Positions 1 to 10,699 of a stretch of 64,000 nt of DNA are shown here, piece by piece. The notes beneath the pieces were generated by a model. That model was given only the letters and a program-made list of their open reading frames with translations, ran no database searches and was not told where the DNA came from. Made by a program: the position numbers and the translations under genes. The stretch lies in contig OX104112.1 in assembly GCA_944474755.1 (NCBI GenBank), forward strand, positions 63,209,640 through 63,273,639, read 5' to 3'. How positions within the stretch are numbered: the first letter of the stretch is position 1; each line of letters opens with the position of its first letter. Source of the stretch: Limnoperna fortunei (Eukaryota > Mollusca > Bivalvia > Mytilida > Modiolidae).

Positions 1-1150
1 CTTCCTGCAAGTGCCATAAACAAAGATGCAATATTTATACCTTAAAACATTTGTCTTTCTTTGGATCGTCCATGGGTTAACTGTTTTCACTAATAAATTG
101 AGGTCTTGCTGATTTTCTTGAGGTAACATAAGCCATATGGGAAAAAGATCTAAATGGTTTATTTAGTAGGAACATATCTTTTTACCAAATCGTTATGGAT
201 AACTAAAAAACAAATCCGTAAATATAACAAATGTATATAAACAATTTCACGTTTGTTTTAACACTGCATGAAATCGTTTTTTCTTACTTATCTTCGGACC
301 AGAAAATTTAAGTAGTGTTTGACACTTTCAGCAAATGTTCTCCTATTATTTTTTTCAGGAAAAAGGTGGATTACCCGGGAAAAAAATCGTGACCTTTTGA
401 AGAAAACCTGGAAATCTTTGTCAATTAAAATTGCTGTTGAGCAATGCGCACAGTGAAATTCGAATCTACAAATTTTGTGTTCCAGAAAATTTACAGGTGT
501 GACATTAGAACTATTTCCCAATAGTGACAGCTGTTCTTGTTTCTTTTCGTTTTATGGAATTAGTGAAATTAATAAATTATCCATAGTATTATTTTTTACA
601 ATTACCGGGGTGTGTGGATTTTTTTTATTATGCAAAAAATGATTGGATTTTTCTATTTTATACTATTTTAAGTAGAAGTTTGACGTACACGTTTCAAGAA
701 AACAGTTTAATATTTTTATCTCGTGACTTGGGCTGCACAAAAAAATAAAACGTTTATTTTATTTTATTATTAAAAAATATTGTTGAACAATCATTCATCA
801 ACATAAGGTAAAAACATATAATATTATAAAACTTATTTAGATCAACATTAAAGTATTTCGCTGGCCACTTAGATAAACACCGATTTACATATTAATATCA
901 AGAATGCAAACAAAATGAAGCTATATAAAATGCAAAACAAAATAAAATTAAGATTTACAAAAAAACTTAAAACGAAGCACCACCAAGACTTTGTATTCTA
1001 GAAAAAAATATATTACTTCACTGTTTTGAAAAAGAGTTTCAAACGTGTTCTTAATTTACACAAATTAATTATTTTTAAATATTCGTTTTAAATTCCGATA
1101 AAACTCTAACCTAAAAATCGACCAACTACATTATCACAGAAATTATATGA
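1..1150. other. AT-rich noncoding DNA
   Basis: No gene recognised. The only pattern is 'acaccgatttacatattaatatcaagaatgcaaac' (879-913), which recurs at 1545-1580, so a short piece is duplicated around the B30.2 fragment. Confidence 0.5.
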
Positions 1151-1159
1151 CATTCAGCC

Positions 1160-1485
1160 TTATGTTATTTTCATGAAGTAAAGCTAAAACCAAAGTATAC
1201 GCCTTGATCAGACATCCTGGCGATTAATTTATAGAAAAACCTATTATATTCCAAAGTAAAACGCAAATGCCATGTTTTCACCAGATACAATTCGCAAAAC
1301 AAAATTTGCTTCAGTTGACAAATATGCAAAAAATACTGGACACACTGATATGTTTGACAAAACATCATGGTAAATGAACAGGACTTTTTCGTTGTATAAG
1401 AATAAAAATATGTTTCCTTCTCTGTCAATTAGTTCCATTGGTATTAGTTCCTACTGTGTTTTTACTAAACCATTTTTAGAAAAGA
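1160..1485 (-). pseudogene. B30.2-like exon fragment, C-terminal end
   Basis: The minus strand reads IDREGNIFLFLYNEKVLF and then DVLSNISVCPVFF in one open stretch (1438-1244). This parallels the end of the intact protein (GILIDRERNKFSLFYN, DVLSNVSLCPVFG), including the conserved sequon. Similarity continues at DNA level to about 1480 (the 'cctactgtgtttttactaaacc' side). Upstream coding parts are absent, so it is an isolated exon fragment, unless a matching 5' exon lies unrecognised further right. Confidence 0.6.
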
Positions 1486-1950
1486 AAAGAACTCCTATAA
1501 GGAAGTCATCTGACAATTTCAAACCACAAAGTGAATAAAAGGACACCTATTTACATATTAACATCAAGAATTGCAAACCAATATAATGAATTAAGGGACT
1601 TGTACTGCTCATCGTTTTTGCCATTGGCAGTTTTACACTTGCTGTTATAGGTTTTAAGTTACAGGACAAAAACTTAAAATTTCTTTCAACAATTCTCATT
1701 TAATGGTAATAGCTCCTATAAGAATTGGTCTCACAATTTTGGACCAACAAAGTGTTTTGTTTGCACCGTCATGATGATTATTTAAGCAATTTACCATATC
1801 AAGCAAGCTCGTATAGTTTTCAAGTTATATTGTGATAACTGAAACTGTTCAAAAATCGCCTTTAAAGGGCAATAACTCCTAACTATTGTAGGCCTAAATA
1901 TCCAATCAATTTCAATCGGTATCAACAGGCAGAAAGAAAATGTCACATGT
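1485..1950. repeat. Degenerate repeats with 'aactcctataag' words
   Basis: 'agaactcctataaggaagtcatctgacaatttcaaacc' (1489), 'atagctcctataagaattggtctcacaattttggacc' (1709) and 'gggcaataactcctaactattgtagg' (1868) recur about every 160-220 bases. 'gcaataactcctataag...gac-gacaatttt' is a word I know from bivalve dispersed repeats. A part near 1640-1690 recurs at 28425-28490. Confidence 0.5.
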
Positions 1951-2309
1951 AGGTTTGGCAATGTTTATTATATTTATAATGTTTATTAAACTTTTTTCAT
2001 TTGGGATGAATTTTGTTAGCACATGCCATTGCCTGATTTGATCTTATTACGATGTTGGAACAATTAACATTCATAGTAATAATTACAATAATACTGTCTT
2101 TGTCATGTCATATGCGAAAATATGTCCCAAGGTTAAAAGGCATAATGCACTCCACTTTGGGTCGTGCATATTCCAATTTAAACTCTGCGTGAACCAAAAT
2201 AGAAAGGACCAAACTCATTATTAAAAAAAAGCGTAAGACAATGAGTCACACGCATATTTAATTAACATCAAATCATCTTTCACAGATTTAAGGCTAAACC
2301 AAAAACAAA

Positions 2310-2460
2310 TAAGACACAATGTATTGTGTCCAGCAGACACAATTAGCAATTAAACTTCTAGCGTACTTAGTATATATGCGCATAATACTGAACAAACGGA
2401 CAAGTTTGACAAAACTATCATGATAAAACCGTGTCATTTGCTTTTTTCTTGCACTTTGAC
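2310..2460 (-). pseudogene. Very degraded B30.2-like exon fragment
   Basis: The bases from 'ccagcagacacaattagcaa' to 'aagtttgacaaaactatcat' follow the same order of anchor words as the end of exon 3 in the intact gene ('ccaacagacataatttgcaa', then 'cgtttgacaacacatcat'). No open frame remains. This is the weakest of the relatives and rests on interrupted similarity only. Confidence 0.4.
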
Positions 2461-2843
2461 GCTTATTGAAATAGACGTTGAAAAGATATCAAAGAAATCG
2501 GCTCATAAACAATTTTAAATTTTTTTTTCCAATTGAGTACTACCTACATTTTACACCCATTATACACTCACTACACGGAATATATAAGCTGAAACAACAT
2601 TTTACAGATTATATTTACATTACAAAATATTACAACACCAGGTATACAAACTTAAACTAAATAAACTAAATAACTTTATAACATTGCAGTACACAAAAAT
2701 AACATGGAGTCGCTATAATGTTTCTTTATGTATATTAAAATCAGTTATATTATATTTACCTTAGATTGATATTGGAAGAATATGATTTTCTTTTGCAATG
2801 TTAATCAAAATATCTTTGTCATATTTTTAGTTGTATCAACTAT

Positions 2844-2874
2844 TTATTTGTTTATTTATTTATTTATTTATTAA
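2844..2874. repeat. (TTTA)n microsatellite
   Basis: 'ttatttgtttatttatttatttatttattaa'. It occupies the same place in the left duplicate as 18293-18333 does in the right. Confidence 0.85.
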
Positions 2875-3189
2875 GGAGACATTTCGAATGTTTTTTATTA
2901 AATCTTTACAGTAATTGTCCTCTTCTGTTGTTCATAGAACAAATAATATCAGATTGAAATCATTTCAATTTTTAAAACGCACACATGCACGTACTTACTT
3001 AATTACAGTTTCACTCAAAATAGTCGCATATATATTTCAATCACAATTCTCAAAGCTATATGAAGGACAGCCAGCACATTATTACAGAAATATGTATCAA
3101 TCCGATATATGCAATTCTGATTCTGTGTACTCCTTTAACAGACTGGATATTGCATTTGATGTCAAACAAAACCAAATATATGATAAATT

Positions 3190-3480
3190 AGATCATAAAT
3201 GTCATGTTTCCAACAGACACAATTTGCAAATCAACTTTTATTATATCAGGATTGTATACCCCAAATACAGGACACGATGACACGTTGGACAAAACATCAG
3301 GAAAGTAAACCGGACTGTGTCGTTGTAAACCAAGATTCATGGGTTCCTTTCTCTATCAATCAATATTTCAAGTTCCGTTGCGGCTGTGTTTAATCAGTGT
3401 ATGTATACCACGAGTTTCATGATAAGCTATGAAACAAACTTTCTTGTTAATCTCACAAAAATAAACACATGTTGTGAGTT
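3190..3480 (-). pseudogene. Broken B30.2-like exon 3 copy (left duplicate)
   Basis: The minus strand keeps the C-terminal part of the B30.2-like domain. Read in two frames it gives ILIDRERN, then a TGA stop, then VYNDTVRFTF, then after a one-base frameshift DVLSNVSSCPVFGVYN and VDLQIVSVGNMT. The intact gene at 18.6-19.3 kb has the same segments in one frame. The stop and the frameshift show it is dead. Its relation to the intact gene is clear at DNA level over about 290 bases. Confidence 0.75.
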
Positions 3481-3999
3481 CATTCAACAAAATTGATTGT
3501 TTCTCGAGTATGTTGACATTACAAATTCAAAGCAAAAAATAAAGATTATTATAATTTTTTGTCAAAATAAACTCAATGTGTTGATCATAGTAAATACAAA
3601 ATTAGAATTGTTCATTATCGTATACTTTTGGTAACAAATCTGGTTTTGAATTAACCTAAAATTATTCTTTTAACAAACTGCACAGGCAAACGCAATGTTG
3701 TTAGTTATATATCACCAATTGTACATAGAAAAAAGGACCCCGAGGTATTTTGGGGACAATTGTATCCGTCCAACCTTAATTTTTAAGAAATGTAATGTTC
3801 CAATTACCAGGGTTTCCAGATTGAAAAAGTTCACAAAAATTGCAGTTTACATGTGATATCAGAAAGCGATAAGACTAACACAAAGCAATGCAATAAGCAT
3901 TTTTAGGTATTTATGGCTATTCCAATATGCAGGATGGTACAATATTTATGAGTTAGGATTCCAGACTTGATAAATTGAAACTACAAGTCTACTTTGCTG

Positions 4000-4320
4000 A
4001 CTTACAACATTGTGCCACTATATTTAACTACCAGGAATGATATAATTTCAGAAACAACACTACCAAAAAAAGTCCGATGCAGAGGAAACAAAATCATTTT
4101 ACTATTGCTTTCTTTTCTTTGCAATTTTCCTTCTGCGAGATTGGTAGCTAATTACTTCTATTTAAAGGTCTATTGTAACCTGCAGAATTTTTTCCTACTA
4201 CTTGTGCAACATTATTCCACTATATATAACTATAATTATGAATACGTGCTCCTCCTTTTTGTTCTCATGTATTTTGACAGGCTGTTATTGTGTGTGTTTT
4301 ACTCCTGAGCTTAAAACAAT
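4000..4320 (-). pseudogene. Broken exon 1 copy (cytosolic tail and membrane helix)
   Basis: On the minus strand this matches exon 1 of the intact gene (20332-20578) from the splice donor region through the membrane-helix codons and on into the 5' leader. The match is good at 4000-4165 and weaker towards 4320, where the region of the start codon has been replaced or scrambled. No long open frame remains on the minus strand. It is part of the left duplicate. Confidence 0.6.
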
Positions 4321-6534
4321 AATATAGTATATAAACTGCATTTAATTATTCATTTTAGATTAGAAACAATAGAATACCATGTCGATTGTTTTTTTGAAAG
4401 TATGATGTCATTTTCTCAAAGTTTCAACCAAATAGATTTCACCTTGACAAACACAATCTAGATTAAAAGAAATAATATAACTATCATATATTGTATTTTT
4501 AAATATGTTTTGTGTAAAATATAAAAATAGGTCAAATACAAAATGTTATTTAACAAGATTCCCCCAAGATTGCCAATTATTTAGCAGCAATTTTTTTCAT
4601 TTTCTTGACATTTTTTATATCTTAACGATCTTTTTGTTTAGGTTACCATTTCCCAAAACACTTATATTGTGTATAGTTACTATCTTAAGACTAACAATCA
4701 AGACAAATGCACTTAGCAGTCTTTTCCTGTAGGAAACTTTGATCATTTGTGATGGTTGCGTTTTTAGTTTATTTTTAGATTACATACGTATTTGCTACTC
4801 ATCAGGACTAGCCGTCTAAATAATGTTTAATTTTGGTTAAACCTCGTTACGTCAATAATCCAAATTTTGAATGTAGTTAATACGCAAGTTATTTTTAAAC
4901 AATTTGAAACGTTTGAATGTTTGATTGTGGTTTTTGTTGGAAGATTATAAGTATTCAACTCAACATGTTAATGTTAAAACAATGTCATTTTGCAATATCT
5001 GATAACTTTTTTTATATCTAACATATACGATCTGCTGTCTCAATTTTGAATTAAAATATATATGTTGGTAACTTCTAACTATTAAGATAAGATATGAATG
5101 TTTTGATATTGTTAATTACGTAAAGTATATATTCAAGAACATTTATTCTAAAAGGTAAAAAGCAAAAATTGATATGCTGTAAAAAAGTAACCGATGATAT
5201 GATAGGGCTTTTTATGAAAAAAATTCATCTTTGCCATTTCATCTTTTATTATATCTTCAAATGTGACCCTTCTGGAGAATTGTTATGAAAATGGTCTACT
5301 CATGGAACTCTAACAATTGGCAATAATTACTTGAAACGGATGGTTGTTATCAACATAATATACAACGTAGTAGCTTGGCGTTAAGACTATAAGCATTTCC
5401 TAAAAAATCCAGTCAAAATGTGTTCATCAGAAAAAGCTTTCGGGATGTACATTTTGACGCTGGATTATATATTTAAATATTTTTTTTCTTTTTTAATTCA
5501 AATGCGTTCATTTAGAAAACGAAGAAATAACAAAGAGTAATCCAATTAATACAAACCATGAGAAAATAACAATCACGGAATAAAACAATTCAAACAAGCA
5601 AAACCCAGCGAAACAAACTCTCAAGAAAATGAGAGTGAACTCATGTGTTCCGAGAGAGTAAGCAGTTAATGTCTGTTGCAACACCAGGTCTTGCCGCTGG
5701 CAGTCAATCCAGTCCCTAAAGTAATATACAATACAAACACCACAACAAACCGTTGTCTTACATAAATTTCTTCAATAAAGACAACTACATAGAAACAACA
5801 AAACTATGAGGTTGCAGCTTCTGCCTTGAACAAATAGCCTGATCAAGGAACTTGTGGTATTTTCCCACATGCTCTTGTGTAATATATGAGTTGAGACACT
5901 TAAACTGAAGACGCCGAAGCACAAAAAAATTATATCCGCTATTTCTTAACTTCGCTTGGAAATATAATTTAAGCACTTCAATAAATCATGATGAAAACCT
6001 TTTATTCACTTTTTAAATTGCCGTAATACTATGTTGTATTAAAATATGTTTAGTATAATATTTAGTAAAACTATAAAGACCGTATGCTTAGAAATACAGT
6101 TGTTGTTTTTTGAAAAAAAATTAAATGTCGTTTATTAAATATATAATAAATATTCGTTCTTTTTAAATTATCCGACAGGAGTGTTTCTATTAAGGTTAAA
6201 ACTATGTTTATCGATAATTAATCTGCATTTAATTGTTTAATTATAGCAAAATTGTTTGGAATAAAATTCGTTGCAATAAATTTATTAACGTTCTTATTGT
6301 TATCAATAACCCGTTCTACCATCCATCAAATTCTATTTCAGTTAGAACAATAACATCCCTGCATACATTTCCTTGTATTAAATTGCGACAAAATAGAAAG
6401 GGATGCGTTTCACAGGAAGTAAACTCTCAAGACACTTATAAAGATTCTATATACTGATATTTTTAGATGTTTAAAAAAGGTTTTACATTGTGTAAATGTA
6501 ATTTCAGAGAAAACTAAACTCTACTTTTTTAAGC

Positions 6535-7050
6535 TGAAGATAATTTATTGCACTATTGCTGTTACCAGTTTACTCAAGTTACAACTTAAGCTTGCATATC
6601 CCTGCAATTAGTTACTAAACAACCAGAGAGATTGCCTAGTAAATTAACTCACTTATTAAGTAACTTTGTTGGAGTAAAAGTAAAAAACTAATGTACAAAT
6701 TGAAAGCATTTACATATTAAATTCATATACAAAGTACGGAATTTATACTATTTGTATCCCATATTCGTTTTTAAATTAAATGTTTTGAATTATGACCTTT
6801 TTTTACGTGTATCGTTATCTTTGCGTCTGAGATAAATTGACCTTACAGGTAAAAATTTATAGTTTTTAAGTAATGTTTTTTTTTTTTGTTTTCTTTGTTT
6901 GCGTATAATGTTTATTGCACAATAATATTCTTATTATCAACATGTGCACTATATGCGAAACATTATAAATAAATGTCAATAAGTGCGGACACTCAAAATT
7001 GCTGATAAAACGCTCAACTAAACTTCTGATATACATTATGTTTAAGAGAC
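6535..7050. other. AT-rich noncoding DNA
   Basis: Nothing recognised apart from a poly-T run at about 6875. Confidence 0.5.
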
Positions 7051-7560
7051 AATATTAAAAATGTATTGCAAATCATACATTTTTCAGATTCTTCTGTACT
7101 GAGTGAAAAGAGTGTGTTTAAGTACTTAATTGTGAAGTGCTTTCTTTTATGGTACTCATTCTTGAAGACCTTTAAAATATTAAAGCTGGTATCTTCTTTA
7201 AAAAGTATGATTTATAGATTATTCAAACATGATCAGAGTAAGGAAATAATTTATACCATAATAACATATGCCATCAATTCTATTGATAGCAAATGGTCTT
7301 CAAAACCTAGTTTCCCTAGTAACGATTTTATGTTTTCCAAAAAGCTTTTAATATACTTACATTTCAAAAAGAAATGTCCATAATTTTCTGTTTCATAACA
7401 CAAATGACAGTTTTCATTATCAACAATTCTCCATTGTTTCAACATTTGTTTACATGGCAAAATAAAATGTAATAATTTATACCTGAACATCTTCAGTTTA
7501 TTTTCTTTTAAAACAAAAAATATATAGTGTAATATAAACTGAGAAATCCAACTGGTTTTT
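7050..7560 (-). mobile_element. LINE ORF2 C-terminal fragment with zinc knuckle
   Basis: Minus-strand open stretch 7490-7251 reads FRYKLLHFILPCKQMLKQWR, then VDNENCHLCYETENYGHFFLKC and KYIKSFLENIKSLLGKLGF. CHLC-x7-8-H-x4-C is the CCHC knuckle seen near the C-terminus of many LINE ORF2 proteins, with the usual basic/aromatic context before it and an FW/FL-rich helix after it. No RT is seen next to it, so it is a 3' fragment or a heavily decayed copy. Confidence 0.6.
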
Positions 7561-7564
7561 CTGG

Positions 7565-8205
7565 TTTTTTAATTTAGTAATAACAAATAAATCTATTTTT
7601 TTTAAAAGGTGTTAAAGGGAACTTATTTTCCATTGCAATTTGTGGGTAGAAACTATAATTTTTACTTCACTCTATAATGTTATTTATGAAAAGGATTATC
7701 CAATTGTTATACACTAAACACTTATTGTTTAGAGTTATGTGCCCATTGCCGCCCCGAAATTATTTGCTGTCGAATACCCTTAAATAAGAGAGATTTAACA
7801 TTACTACATGTACTTTTGTTAAAATTTTACCTCGGATTTGAGTATATTACAATAAAATTTCAGCATTTCATTTTGTACTTGTTGTATATACTTAATACCC
7901 ACTGTATTAAAATGAACAACTATGAAAGTTGTCTTAAACATCGTTCAAACAAGCAAATATTGCGATGAGATATTTCGAAGTTTTTTAACGTTTAAAAGTG
8001 ATCAACTTGATTGAATTCCATATAAAACCTTAACTTTTATATTGACTGTTTTCAACATTTTGCACATTCTGTTGTCATCAACTTAGTTTGTATATATCAG
8101 CGCAAAGTTAAATTTCATCGATAAACCGCAGAATATTTAATACTTGTTTACTATATTACAGTTGTTGGAAAATATATTTAGTTTAGTATATTAAAAACTG
8201 TTAAT
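7565..8205. other. AT-rich noncoding DNA
   Basis: No gene or repeat recognised. Confidence 0.5.
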
Positions 8206-8209
8206 CAAA

Positions 8210-8540
8210 TGATGGTGATAACAAAATACCGAACACTGATGAAACTGTCAAAAAAACCAATCCACAAAACAAAGTCCGCGAAACCGACAAACTCCAGAAC
8301 CAACAACAAAAAATATAGCAACTACATCAATGGTTTTTGACTTTTACATGCATTTTAAAAGAAATGGTGGGTAAACAGGTTTTATGTAATGCCATACCCC
8401 CCCCCCCCCGGTTCCATTACTGTAGAATGTGAGTTGGTTAGTTGATTAAAATATATGGGTATCATATACAACTAGTTATTAATAGGTGTATCCAACAATC
8501 ATCGTAGCACATTTACTGTACACTGAATTCGAAAATTATC
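8210..8540. repeat. Dispersed repeat, also at 24815-25035 and partly in intron 2 of the intact gene
   Basis: 'acaaaataccgaacactgatgaaactgtcaaaa...accaatccacaaa...aaagt-cgaaacc-gacaactcc' and 'aataggtgtatccaacaatcatcgtagca' are shared with 24825-25030. Part ('gaaaccgg', 'agaaccaacgatcaaaaa', 'gtagcaactacag') also occurs at 19475-19530. A poly-C tract (8397-8410) interrupts this copy. Confidence 0.6.
8397..8410. repeat. Poly-C tract
   Basis: An uninterrupted C run inside a dispersed repeat. Confidence 0.85.
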
Positions 8541-8640
8541 TACAACCATATATTCAATCCATGTGCTAAGATTACCGTTGGTGTCATATTCGAGGTGTAA
8601 GTCTAAAAATGATGCATATGACGCAGTTTCAAAATCAAAA
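8540..8640 (-). mobile_element. Possible reverse-transcriptase-like fragment
   Basis: The minus strand reads DFETASYASFLDLHLEYDTN and GNLST. I remember 'YASFLDLHLEYDTNGNLSTR-YDKRDDFNF' from mollusc proteins that look like Penelope-type RT thumbs, but the match rests on memory and ends abruptly at STWIEY. About 33 codons only. Confidence 0.4.
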
Positions 8641-8754
8641 TGATCTTATAAATTTTTAAACAGAAATAACTCCAATCAGCCACATGTGATTTGCTTGGAT
8701 GAAAATTGAAGTATACATCTGACAAAAATCGTGTCTATTTCGTTTTTCATATAA

Positions 8755-9085
8755 TAAAAATAAATATAGTCAACATTAAAGTGCATTTGTCATGTTTCTG
8801 ACGAGTCTTGATTAGACAAAACGTGTGCGGTAGTAAGTTCTATTACTTGATTACATTTTATTTCCAACAGAAATAATCTGCAAATCAACTTCTGCATGAG
8901 TTAATAGTGTACGCCGAATACTGGAAACAATGACACGTTTGACAAAACATGAAAAGTAAATAAAACCGTGTAAAACAAGGAAAATTTGCTGCTTTCTCTG
9001 TCAATAAGAATTCCCAAAGTTCCATTTACTTTATTTCCTTCTATGTTGTGACTGAACGCCTTAAATACCTGATTTTAATTATACG
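8755..9085 (-). pseudogene. B30.2-like exon 3, 3' half, interrupted by a small insertion
   Basis: Matches the end of exon 3 of the intact gene (18630-18860). Shared anchors are 'aaatatagtcaa', 'catgtttc', 'caaatcaacttctgcat', 'cgccgaatactgga', 'gacacgtttgacaaaacat', 'aaggaaaattt' and 'tttctctgtcaat'. About 60 bases at 8802-8864 are an insertion resembling the dispersed 'gagtcttgattagacaaaacg' mussel repeat. The other half of the same exon appears to lie at 10390-10690, separated by about 1.3 kb of inserted sequence. Confidence 0.6.
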
Positions 9086-9179
9086 GTGAACTCTTAACAT
9101 AACTGCACTGGAAGACCAGTGGTTGAAAATGGCGAAGTACCAATCTTGTGTACTAGTGTCTGGAACATAAGTTCCGATC

Positions 9180-10290
9180 AAATTTGAATTTATCACACGT
9201 TTTAAATATATCTTATAGTAAATGACAGCGGCCTCCTAATTATTTGCGTATAGGGGAAACTATTAACATTTTTTGCTCTCACTTAGGCACCAAGTTTCGA
9301 TGAGTAATGAGTGACCCCTCAAAACGAGCGAAATAATTTCAGCTATATCACATTCAATTTTCGGGGTGTGATGTCAGACAAAAATTTTCGCAAATTTAGA
9401 AACCCCAAAGGGTACTCAAGGAAACTCGCTAACATCCATAAAAAAGTCCAGAAATGGGCTTTGCACAATCAGCCAAATAACTATATGTTGTAAACAAGTA
9501 AACGCCAACACAAGAATTCGATATAAATAGTGACAGCAATAAACATGTTTTTAATAATTAATAACCGAGTGCATTTATTGTGTACAAGGCCCATGGTTAC
9601 AAATTGAAAAAACTCCACCTACTATATGCGCACTTCCTGACTTATTCCATCTACATGTGCCCTCCCCCCTTTCACTACAAACAATGTATAAGTTATCTAA
9701 GTTATCTTTGTAATATCAGCAACACATTTCCGTGTTTGTATTTCTAAAACAGGAACCATAATATTATCTTAATTTTTTTCTTTAAATATGGATCAATTTC
9801 ATACATTTACAATAAAATCTTCATTTTGTAGTTTGTTTACATTCTTCAATGCCTACAATTATCTCCCTTGGTTGACACTTTTTTGACTTTATAAGTGTCT
9901 AATGTTGATTACGAGTCTTTAAATTTGGTAAAATTAACCATTTGAGGGAAAGTGCTGGATTTAAATATATCTTGTAGAAATGGTCATGACATGCATAATT
10001 TGTTTGGGAGGAAAAGTACGTGCTTGATTATGACCCATCAGCATTCTGTTGCTACTGAATTGGCTTTTCATACAAAATTATAGTTTCGTTGAGTAATGAG
10101 AGACCCCTCAAAACGAGCGAAATAATTTCAGCTATGTCCCAATAATTTGTCGGGGTGTCATGTCAGATAAAATTGTTCGAAAATTTAGAAACCCCGAAGT
10201 GTACTCAAGGAAATTCACAAACACCCATAAAATAGTGTAGTAATGGGCTTTGCACAATCAGCAAAAAAAGCCACTACATTTAACAAATTA
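9180..10290. repeat. Insertion in a dead B30.2 exon, made of two tandem diverged units
   Basis: 9195-9500 and 9955-10280 are direct repeats: 'tttaaatatatctt-tag', 'gagtaatgag-gacccctcaaaacgagcgaaataatttcagctat', 'cggggtgt-atgtcaga', 'tttagaaacccc-aag', 'gtactcaaggaaa' and 'gggctttgcacaatcagc'. A 60-codon open stretch at 9311-9493 is not kept in the second unit. The unit is unidentified. Confidence 0.65.
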
Positions 10291-10389
10291 TAAAAAATAA
10301 ATTTATTTATTATGAATTCTATATGTAGCTGATTTTTAAATACAGCTCAAATATCATAATTTCATTGAATAATAAATCCACTGTCCATG

Positions 10390-10690
10390 CTACAATTCGG
10401 CGCAGCCAAATATCAAAATAAGAACTAATTTCCTTTCCCGCAGTCAAAGTTCATATACAGAGCTTGTCAACCCATCTGATAACCATTGCTACTCTGAATT
10501 TATGAGATTGACTTTTTGCTGTTGAATTATACGATGTACGATCTGTGTGCTGGTTATTGAATATTGTGTAGGCTTTAGACAAAAAATATTCCGAAAAAAA
10601 TGGTTGGGTAAAATCTGATGTCTAATGTACGATTAGCAACACATAAAATACTTTGTAATTAATTTTATCAAATATTGAAAACCAGACATT
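10390..10690 (-). pseudogene. B30.2-like exon 3, 5' half
   Basis: Anchors shared with 18955-19320 of the intact gene: 'ggcgcagccaaa' with 'ggcccagccact', 'tttccc-gcagtcaaagt' with 'tttcctgcatcaaagta', 'cgatctgtgtgctggttattgaatattgtgt' with 'cgatctgtaaatctgttgctgagtattgtgt', 'aaatctgatgtctaatgtacg' with 'aaatctaatgtttattgtacgg', then 'aaaatactttgtaattaatttt'. The match includes the intron side of the splice acceptor. With 8755-9085 it forms one further dead copy split by an insertion. Confidence 0.6.
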
Positions 10691-10699
10691 AACAACACA

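Larger units (their letters stand above)
2565..6530. repeat. Segmental duplication, left copy (pseudogenised)
   Basis: Counterpart of 18030-22640 in the same orientation. It carries decayed exon 3 and exon 1 of the TSP1-B30.2 gene but no recognisable TSP1 exon. Sequence similar to the second intron near 19970-20010 appears at about 3600-3650, straight after the decayed exon 3, so the TSP1 exon was probably lost in a deletion. Beyond the exon remnants it is AT-rich noncoding DNA, and no other gene is seen. Confidence 0.7.

Noticed and set aside
3994..4308. Plus-strand open stretch of 104 codons
   Set aside because: It is the wrong strand of the decayed exon 1 copy.
4505..4732. Hydrophobic plus-strand open stretch of 75 codons
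   Set aside because: Translated AT-rich DNA gives Phe/Leu/Ile-rich peptides by chance, and the region lies in the noncoding part of a segmental duplicate.
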